Part shown: positions 1 to 5,023 of the stretch, one piece after another
Layout of the letters: every line of letters begins with the position of its first letter
How positions within the stretch are numbered: the stretch's first letter is position 1
Source of the DNA: an uncultured Lachnospiraceae bacterium
GTDB lineage: Bacteria > Bacillota > Clostridia > Lachnospirales > Lachnospiraceae
Length of the DNA: 9,938 nt
NCBI GenBank assembly: GCA_910579325.1
Contig: CAJTTU010000118.1
Span: 1-9,938, forward strand
Direction: 5' to 3'
Position numbers and translations under genes: made by a program
Notes under the pieces: generated by a model
Told to the model about the DNA's origin: nothing
Seen by the model: the letters and a program-made list of their open reading frames with translations, nothing else
Database searches by the model: none

Positions 1-2
1 AA

Positions 3-383
3 GTGCTGGATTTCTACCACATTCCGCTTTATACAATAGCGTATTTGGAAACCACATATAAAGAAATACTGGATATTTGCAGAGACGGATTTCCCCCTGT
101 AGTCGCAATCCATTTTCCGGCGTTCAGAGAACTCTCTCCATCTATGGAAAGCGAACTGATGTCCTAGGTGGTACACGCAAGAGATACCGATAAAAAAGAT
201 TTTCGTACAATTGGCCAGGATTTGGATTTAGTACATCCAAAATCAGAACTTACAATTACATATCACCAGGTGGAATCTGCTTTACAGAATATCCTTCAAA
301 CGATAGATGTACTTTATAAAGCTGTATATAAAACTCATATACCTATTTTAAACTATGGTCTACTCTCAACACTGACTGAATAA
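3..383 (+). pseudogene. Interrupted, unrecognised ORF (5' end beyond the window)
   Basis: The third plus frame is open from the window edge to a TAG at 165-167, then continues open in the same frame for 71 more codons to the TAA at 381-383. The other two plus frames hit stops within about 60 bases. The only start after the TAG is a GTG at 168 with no ribosome binding site at a useful distance, so one gene broken by a nonsense mutation is the simplest reading. The product would be soluble and largely helical (for example VESALQNILQTIDVLYKAVY), with no signal peptide or membrane segment. I do not recognise the family. The VVHARD stretch just after the stop loosely resembles the R-x4-6-H region of HEPN-type proteins, but this is far too weak for a call. 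The stretch is much more AT-rich than the genes to its right and runs opposite to them, which suggests a separate, possibly acquired origin. Alternatives are two separate genes or a sequencing error. Confidence 0.45.
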
Positions 384-422
384 AGGCAATTCAGGTATCA
401 AAAAGGTATCACACTCCATTCT

Positions 423-461
423 AAAAGCCGGAAAGTCCGCTGTTTATGCGGCTTCCCGGCT
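423..461 (-). terminator. Intrinsic terminator of guaA
   Basis: Read on the minus strand, 10 bases after the guaA stop, AGCCGG (461-456) pairs with CCGGCT (431-426). The stem continues inward through GAA/TTC-type pairs, one mismatch and one bulge to GCCGC/GCGG around a 7-base loop at 441-447. A run of four T follows the stem (426-423). On the plus strand the stem is not followed by a T tract, so it serves guaA rather than the broken plus-strand frame. Confidence 0.75.
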
Positions 462-470
462 CTCCGTTTA

Positions 471-2015
471 CTACTCGAACTCAATCGTCCCCGGCGGCTT
501 ACTAGTCAAATCATAAACCACCCGATTAACCCCTCTCACCTCATTAATAATCCTCACCATCACCCTCTGCAGCACCGCAAAGGGAATCTCCGCCGCCTCG
601 GCCGTCATAAAATCCACCGTACGCACCGCCCTTAACGCCACCGCATAGTCATAGGTTCTCTCATCCCCCATCACTCCCACCGACCGCATATTGGTCAGCG
701 CAGCAAAATACTGGTCAATCTCCTGATCCAGCCCCGCTTTTGCGATCTCTTCCCTATAGATCGCATCCGCATCCTGGACAATCCTCACTTTATCCTCCGT
801 CACCTCGCCGACGATTCTGACGCCCAGACCCGGCCCCGGAAACGGCTGACGGAATACCAGATACTCCGGAATCCCCAGCTCCAGCCCCACCTTGCGCACC
901 TCGTCCTTAAACAAATCCCGAAGCGGCTCAATAATCTCTTTAAAATCCACATAATCCGGCAGGCCGCCCACATTATGGTGGGACTTAATCACAGCGGACT
1001 CCCCGCCCAGACCGGACTCCACCACATCCGGGTAAATCGTCCCCTGCACCAGAAAATCCACGGCTCCGATTTTCTTTGCTTCCTCCTCAAACACCCGGAT
1101 AAATTCCTCACCGATGATCTTCCGCTTCGCCTCCGGCTCCTCCACGCCGGCCAGCTTTTTATAATACCGCTGCCGGGCATTGACCCGAATAAAATTCAGA
1201 TCATAAGCGCCGGACGGGCCGAATACGGCTTCCACCTCGTCCCCTTCATTTTTCCGCAGCAGACCATGATCCACAAACACGCAGGTCAGCTGTTTTCCGA
1301 CAGCCTTGGACAGCAGCACTGCCGCCACAGAGGAATCCACGCCGCCGGACAGAGCGCACAGAACCCGCCCGTCGCCCACTTTTTCACGGATTTCCCGGAT
1401 GGAATCCTCCACAAAGGAATCCATTCTCCAGTCTCCGCTGCAGCGGCACACACCATACACAAAATTCGACAGAATCTCTTTTCCTTTTACCGTGTGGAGC
1501 ACTTCGGGATGGAACTGGATGGCATACAGCTGTTTTTCCCTGTTCTCGGCAGCCGCCACAGGGCAGTTGTCTGTGTGGGCACAGATGGAAAACCCAGGAG
1601 CCGCCCCGGAGATATAATCGTTATGGCTCATCCAGCAGACCGTCGGCGATTCTATGCCCTGAAACAAAGGAGAGGAAGGTTCCACATAAACCTCTGTCTT
1701 TCCATACTCCTTTACCGCCGCCCGTTCCACCTTTCCGCCCAGCACATGCTGCATCAGCTGGGCGCCGTAGCACAGCCCCAGAACCGGAATCCCCAGTTCA
1801 AACAGCTCCCGTGTACAGGAGGGAGCCCCCTCCTCGTAGCAGCTGTTCGGGCCGCCGGTCAGAATAATGCCTTTCGGCTTCATCTCCCTGATTTTCCCAA
1901 TGTCCGTCCGGTAAGAATAAATCTCACAGTAGACGTTACACTCCCGGACACGGCGGGCTACCAGCTGATTATACTGACCTCCAAAATCCAGAACGATCAC
2001 AGTTTCTCTGCCCAT
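471..2015 (-). CDS. guaA: GMP synthase, glutamine-hydrolysing
   Basis: GuaA converts XMP to GMP using ATP and ammonia released from glutamine, the last step of de novo guanine nucleotide synthesis in the cytosol. The 514 residues match the usual length of about 510-525. The N-terminal class I glutamine amidotransferase domain (about 1-190) carries the nucleophile Cys82 in GLCYGAQ, with His169 and Glu171 in FHPEVL completing the triad. The ATP-pyrophosphatase domain follows, with the P-loop SGGVDSS at 223-229 and the downstream SHHNVGG element. The C-terminal dimerisation domain ends in the typical PPGTIEFE. The ATG is supported by AAGGAG at 2021-2026, five bases upstream. The gene is intact with no missing catalytic residue. 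It is separated by 161 bp from the helicase gene upstream, has a candidate promoter there and a terminator downstream, so it is probably its own transcription unit. Too little leader is present for a purine riboswitch. Confidence 0.98.
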   Translation of the reverse strand: MGRETVIVLDFGGQYNQLVARRVRECNVYCEIYSYRTDIGKIREMKPKGIILTGGPNSCYEEGAPSCTRELFELGIPVLGLCYGAQLMQHVLGGKVERAAVKEYGKTEVYVEPSSPLFQGIESPTVCWMSHNDYISGAAPGFSICAHTDNCPVAAAENREKQLYAIQFHPEVLHTVKGKEILSNFVYGVCRCSGDWRMDSFVEDSIREIREKVGDGRVLCALSGGVDSSVAAVLLSKAVGKQLTCVFVDHGLLRKNEGDEVEAVFGPSGAYDLNFIRVNARQRYYKKLAGVEEPEAKRKIIGEEFIRVFEEEAKKIGAVDFLVQGTIYPDVVESGLGGESAVIKSHHNVGGLPDYVDFKEIIEPLRDLFKDEVRKVGLELGIPEYLVFRQPFPGPGLGVRIVGEVTEDKVRIVQDADAIYREEIAKAGLDQEIDQYFAALTNMRSVGVMGDERTYDYAVALRAVRTVDFMTAEAAEIPFAVLQRVMVRIINEVRGVNRVVYDLTSKPPGTIEFE

Positions 2016-2057
2016 TTAAACTCCTTCCTCGTCTCATACCTTTTACTCATATCAGTA

Positions 2058-2071
2058 TTTTGCAAGCAAAA
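2058..2071. repeat. Perfect inverted repeat at the presumed guaA start site
   Basis: TTTTGC and GCAAAA flank an AA centre, a perfect 6-bp inverted repeat with a 2-base spacer. It lies directly downstream of the candidate guaA -10 element and spans the expected transcription start, where a repressor could bind. The spacer is too short for a stable RNA hairpin, so a DNA operator is the better reading. The core 10-mer TTTGCAAGCA recurs at 2158-2167, just downstream of the helicase stop codon. Confidence 0.3.
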
Positions 2072-2080
2072 CGCTTCGAA

Positions 2081-2109
2081 TTGATATCGTCATTGTTTTA
2101 ACACATCAA
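2081..2109 (-). promoter_or_regulatory. Candidate sigma-A promoter of guaA
   Basis: On the minus strand a -35-like TTGATG (2109-2104) and a -10-like TATCAA (2086-2081) are separated by exactly 17 bases. Each hexamer matches the consensus at 4 of 6 positions. Transcription would start near 2074, giving a leader of about 60 nt, too short for a known purine riboswitch. The surrounding stretch is AT-rich. Confidence 0.4.
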
Positions 2110-2176
2110 TCATTCGACAAATTTAATAATACAAATAAACTGCCGTTCAAAGTATGATTTGCAAGCATCTCTCCCG

Positions 2177-4120
2177 TCACGCAATCTCCGACCTGCTGTG
2201 GCACCGCTCGCACACCCGATAGGGATACCCCAGCGGCAGCTGCCTGCCGCAATAAGGGCATCTGGCGATATAATCCTGCTTCTTTTTCGACAGATAACGC
2301 ATAATCACGGCTTCCGTCTCCTCCCGCTGATCCTTCAGCCACTCCTCGTCCACAATCTTTCCCATGCGGTGGGAAAACTGGTAATACAGATCCAGCTGCT
2401 TATAATAGGTCTCATATTTCATCAGCCCGCCCCTGTCCTTTTCATCCAGCTTCGGCCTTGACAGGGAGACATCGGCGCCGTAGGTTTTGCAATATTCCAG
2501 CCAGAGAGCCACCACACGCTTGTCCTTAATATCGATCGGGCAGGTAATCATCCGGTAAAGCATATATTTATTGTCAAAATCCTCAATCTGATTCTTCACC
2601 TTCTTCGCCCGCTCATACAAAAACAGCGCTTCCTCCACATTTTCCTTTTCAAAAGGCGCAGAAGGCGCCACCGATGACCACACCTTTAAAATTGCGTCCA
2701 GCGGTTCGTCGATATCCAGCAAAATCTGCGGAAATCCCAGGCTCACCTGAGAAACTGGCTCCTCATAAGCCTGATAAAATTCCCGGACATGCTCCAGCTC
2801 TTCCTCTCCCATAGCGCTGATATAGCCGGTGTCATACATGCCGAACCGTCCGGCACGGCCCGAAATCTGCTTGACCTCCGACACATTCAGCTTTCTGCGG
2901 CTGACCCCGTCATATTTTTCCGTCTGCAAAAAGACAATTCTGCGCACTGGCAGATTTAACCCCATGCCGATGGCGTCCGTAGCCACCACCACCCGGTTCT
3001 TTCCGCTGGTAAACAGACGCATCTGCCGGCGGCGGATCTCCGGGGGCAGACTGCCGTAAATGACGCTGGCCCGTATTCCGTTGCTTTCCAACCGACCGGC
3101 GGCGTCCAGCACCGCCTTTTTAGAAAATACAATCAGCGCATCCCCGTCCCGGACATGCTCCGGGAACTGAAAAGGCGTATCCTCGCAGACCAGCGCCGTC
3201 TTCCGCTCATAATGGCAGACCTCCCAGTCGTCGTGGCACAAACCGATCAGATGCTTCAGCACCTCCTCCGCCGTCGGGCTGGCACAGATATGAATCTCCT
3301 TCGCCTTGATCCCCAGAATTGCCCGTGTCCAGGCATGCCCCCTGTCGGCGTCGCACATCATCTGCGCCTCGTCGATCACGGCCACGTCATACAGCGCGTC
3401 GTAATCCGCCATCTCAACAGTGGCCGCCGTCACCCGGCTGTTCTCCTCCTCGATACACTCCTGGCCGGTCATCATCGTACAGGGTACGCCGTACTCCCGC
3501 ATCCGCTCATACACCTCCAGCGCAAGCAGGCGCAGCGGCCCCAGGTAAACGCCGCACGCCGCCTCCTTCAGCCGTTCCAGGGCGTGGAAGGTTTTTCCGC
3601 TGTTGGTGGGGCCGATATGAAGGACAAAATGCCGTTTCATCCGCAGCGTTTCCGGGAATTCCAGCTCCGGACGGGTAGGCACCAGATCCGTAATTTTATT
3701 TTGCAGCTTATGCCGCCTGTACAGCGGATACAGCTCAAACATGGGACGGCTGCAGATTTCCCCGGGCATCGTCCGTTTCAGAAAAGCCAGGCATTCCCCG
3801 TTTAATCCGTCCCGCTGCTCCTTCAGCAGAAAATGAAGATCCATCTGAACCAGCTGGGGAACGATTTCCGTCAGCGCCTGCTCCATAATGTCCATCCGGT
3901 TTTTACGGAACGCATAGCAGACCACATTTTTTACCTGCCTGTGGTAATCCTCCAGGCTTGCCTGGCTGATCTGAGAAGGCCTGGTACGTCTGACCGACTT
4001 AAACAGCCGGTTCGCGTTTTTCACGAAGTCAGAATACTGGGGCAGCTTCCCTTTCTTTTTTTTCGCCATCGTTTCATATTCCGAAACATAAAACTGTACC
4101 AGCCTTTTTTTCTGAATCAT
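2177..4120 (-). CDS. SUV3-like superfamily 2 RNA helicase with C-terminal zinc ribbon
   Basis: This 647-residue protein has the helicase core of the SUV3 family, ATP-dependent RNA helicases best known from the mitochondrial RNA degradosome. After an unassigned helical N-terminal region (1-160) come the Walker A GPTNSGKT (170-177), a PLRLLALEVYE block (195-205), the Walker B box DEAQ (250-253), the ATDAIGMGLNLP block (380-391) and motif VI QISGRAGRFG (418-427). A C-terminal helical region leads to a CPYC...CERC zinc ribbon (Cys621, 624, 637, 640). I chose the ATG at 4120 because AAAGAGG (4129-4135) lies eight bases upstream and the protein begins MIQKKRLVQF; in-frame starts further upstream lack a usable binding site. 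A role in RNA unwinding or turnover is inferred from the family; the bacterial target is not known. No exonuclease or other degradosome partner is adjacent. The family assignment is firm; the cellular role is open. Confidence 0.9.
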   Translation of the reverse strand: MIQKKRLVQFYVSEYETMAKKKKGKLPQYSDFVKNANRLFKSVRRTRPSQISQASLEDYHRQVKNVVCYAFRKNRMDIMEQALTEIVPQLVQMDLHFLLKEQRDGLNGECLAFLKRTMPGEICSRPMFELYPLYRRHKLQNKITDLVPTRPELEFPETLRMKRHFVLHIGPTNSGKTFHALERLKEAACGVYLGPLRLLALEVYERMREYGVPCTMMTGQECIEEENSRVTAATVEMADYDALYDVAVIDEAQMMCDADRGHAWTRAILGIKAKEIHICASPTAEEVLKHLIGLCHDDWEVCHYERKTALVCEDTPFQFPEHVRDGDALIVFSKKAVLDAAGRLESNGIRASVIYGSLPPEIRRRQMRLFTSGKNRVVVATDAIGMGLNLPVRRIVFLQTEKYDGVSRRKLNVSEVKQISGRAGRFGMYDTGYISAMGEEELEHVREFYQAYEEPVSQVSLGFPQILLDIDEPLDAILKVWSSVAPSAPFEKENVEEALFLYERAKKVKNQIEDFDNKYMLYRMITCPIDIKDKRVVALWLEYCKTYGADVSLSRPKLDEKDRGGLMKYETYYKQLDLYYQFSHRMGKIVDEEWLKDQREETEAVIMRYLSKKKQDYIARCPYCGRQLPLGYPYRVCERCHSRSEIA

Positions 4121-4147
4121 AAGCTTGTCCTCTTTCCTGGTATCATT

Positions 4148-4170
4148 TTCCGGCATCCCTCCATCCGGAA
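4148..4170 (-). other. Small hairpin in the helicase leader
   Basis: TTCCGG (4170-4165) and CCGGAA (4153-4148) form a 6-bp stem around an 11-base loop on the minus strand, about 13 bases ahead of the helicase ribosome binding site. No T tract follows, so it is not a terminator. It may affect translation or be chance. Confidence 0.25.
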
Positions 4171-4196
4171 CGATGCGCCGCCGCACAGCAACGACA

Positions 4197-4232
4197 AGGA
4201 GCCATTGACACCCCGCAGTATCCCTGGCTCCT
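4197..4232 (-). terminator. Strong hairpin between zinc-ribbon and helicase genes, possible weak terminator
   Basis: On the minus strand AGGAGCCA (4232-4225) pairs perfectly with TGGCTCCT (4204-4197). Inside it, after a symmetric 2x2 internal loop, GATAC pairs with GTGTC around a 6-base loop. The tail TTGTCGTTG is only partly T-rich, so termination would be leaky at best. A shorter inverted repeat, TGTCTG with CAGACA, lies just upstream at 4242-4262. Together they occupy most of the 145-bp gap. A processing site or attenuator is an alternative. Confidence 0.4.
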
Positions 4233-4265
4233 GAAATATTCTGTCTGGCCTCCCGGCAGACAGCG

Positions 4266-4736
4266 TCAGTCTTCTTCTCTTTCCGCAGCCGTTTCCTCGC
4301 CGCCCTCCTGACTGCCGCCGCAGCCGCATCCGCAGGATTCCTCGCGCTCCAACGGCTCCTTCTCCACGCTGTCCTCCGTCTTAGGCGGAACAGGCGCGCC
4401 GCAGGAACTGCAGAACTGGGCGTTATCCGCTACCTCCGTGCCGCATTCCGGGCATTGGTTCGTTCCTTTAATCTTCTGGATCTGCGCTTTATAATCGGCA
4501 ATCGCCGCCTTCGCCACGGTTACCATTTCCAAAAACGGCTGAAATTCAGGGTCGATCTCTCCCTCGGCCTTATCACAGTACAATTTCCCGATCTCCGCAT
4601 AAATGGACCTTATCTTCGACTCCTCGGAAATAATCTCCATTTTCAGCTTTGTAATATCCGCAACCTCTTTCGCCTTATTCACCGCAGTCTTGCTGCCGCT
4701 CAGAATCTTACCGCTCACCTCATCAAAAAATGCCAT
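4266..4736 (-). CDS. Zinc-ribbon protein with coiled-coil region and Cys-rich acidic tail
   Basis: This 156-residue protein of unknown function starts MAFFDEVSGK. Residues about 15-90 are helical and rich in Lys, Glu and Ala, and probably form a coiled coil. A CPEC...CSSC zinc ribbon (Cys95, 98, 109, 112) follows. The tail is acidic and contains a short CGCGCGG cluster (Cys135, 137, 139) that could bind metal. There is no signal peptide or membrane segment, so it is likely cytosolic. The ATG at 4736 is chosen because AAGGAGG (4744-4750) lies seven bases upstream. The frame extends 51 codons further to a TTG at 4889, but that has no ribosome binding site and gives an atypical polar extension. 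Its context is uvrA upstream and a SUV3-like helicase downstream. It resembles the many small clostridial 'zinc ribbon domain-containing' proteins; no partner or substrate can be read from the sequence. Confidence 0.85.
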   Translation of the reverse strand: MAFFDEVSGKILSGSKTAVNKAKEVADITKLKMEIISEESKIRSIYAEIGKLYCDKAEGEIDPEFQPFLEMVTVAKAAIADYKAQIQKIKGTNQCPECGTEVADNAQFCSSCGAPVPPKTEDSVEKEPLEREESCGCGCGGSQEGGEETAAEREED

Positions 4737-4920
4737 CCCGACGCCTCCTTCATCATCCTGTGTACCCCCGGAATCTCTCAGCGCCGCTGGAAGACTCCGC
4801 GTGTACATGCCTGTCTTTGCCGAATCGCCATTTTCCGTTACAGCTATCCGCCTGTCATCCGCTTCCAATGATTCCTTCCGGCTTTTCAACAGCTCACAAA
4901 TACTTTTTAGTTGTTAATTG
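4737..4920 (-). other. Long 5' leader of the zinc-ribbon gene, possibly structured
   Basis: The consensus promoter upstream predicts transcription start near 4920, leaving about 184 nt before the ATG at 4736. On the minus strand GGAATC (4875-4870) is complementary to GATTCC (4775-4770) and could close a domain of about 100 nt. Within it CAGC-GGC-GCTG at the 4774-4794 stretch forms a compact hairpin that can extend by TCTT/GAGA-type pairs, although its outer pairs compete with the closing helix. I recognise no known riboswitch core. The same bases are open in frame with the gene, so an N-terminal extension is the competing reading. Confidence 0.3.
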
Positions 4921-4926
4921 TCCTTA

Positions 4927-4955
4927 ATTATAAAAAATTATCCACAAAAAGTCAA
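4927..4955 (-). promoter_or_regulatory. Consensus sigma-A promoter of the zinc-ribbon gene
   Basis: On the minus strand TTGACT (4955-4950) and a perfect TATAAT (4932-4927) are 17 bases apart, in an AT-rich intergenic stretch. This is the best promoter in the window. It drives the zinc-ribbon gene and perhaps, by readthrough of the weak hairpin at 4197-4232, the helicase. Confidence 0.85.
4938..4946 (+). promoter_or_regulatory. DnaA-box 9-mer inside the promoter spacer
   Basis: TTATCCACA, the consensus high-affinity DnaA box, sits between the -10 and -35 elements of the promoter at 4927-4955. DnaA bound here would be expected to block RNA polymerase. I found no second perfect copy in the window, so this is not an origin. 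One chance copy of a given 9-mer on either strand of a window this size has a probability of roughly 0.08, so function is plausible but unproved. Confidence 0.4.
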
Positions 4956-4980
4956 TTCCCGAATCCCTGTTTTCATGTTC

Positions 4981-5023
4981 CGTCAGCCTTTTCCCAGAGC
5001 CATTTCCTTCTGCGTCAGCCTTT
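4981..5023. repeat. Short direct repeat at the 3' end of uvrA
   Basis: The 11-mer CGTCAGCCTTT occurs at 4981-4991 and again at 5013-5023, 32 bases apart. The second copy overlaps the uvrA stop codon. No hairpin with a T tract is found here, so uvrA lacks a visible intrinsic terminator. A small tandem duplication is the likely origin. Confidence 0.5.

Noticed and set aside
975..2084. Long plus-strand open frame opposite guaA
   Set aside because: It lies opposite a certain gene, has no ribosome binding site or recognisable domain, and reads as low-complexity His/Arg/Pro-rich sequence, as expected from the GC-rich complement of guaA.
2016..2176. Purine riboswitch upstream of guaA
   Set aside because: The gap is short and, if the candidate promoter is right, leaves only about 60 nt of leader; no paired-loop core of the purine class was found.
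4121..4186. N-terminal extension of the helicase by 22 codons
   Set aside because: The upstream starts lack a usable ribosome binding site, while the ATG at 4120 has AAAGAGG eight bases before it.
4205..4210. Perfect TTGACA on the plus strand
   Set aside because: There is no -10-like hexamer 16-18 bases downstream and no plus-strand gene to serve; it is part of the hairpin at 4197-4232.
4920..4960. Replication origin
   Set aside because: Only one perfect DnaA box was found, with no cluster and no dnaA or dnaN gene in the window.
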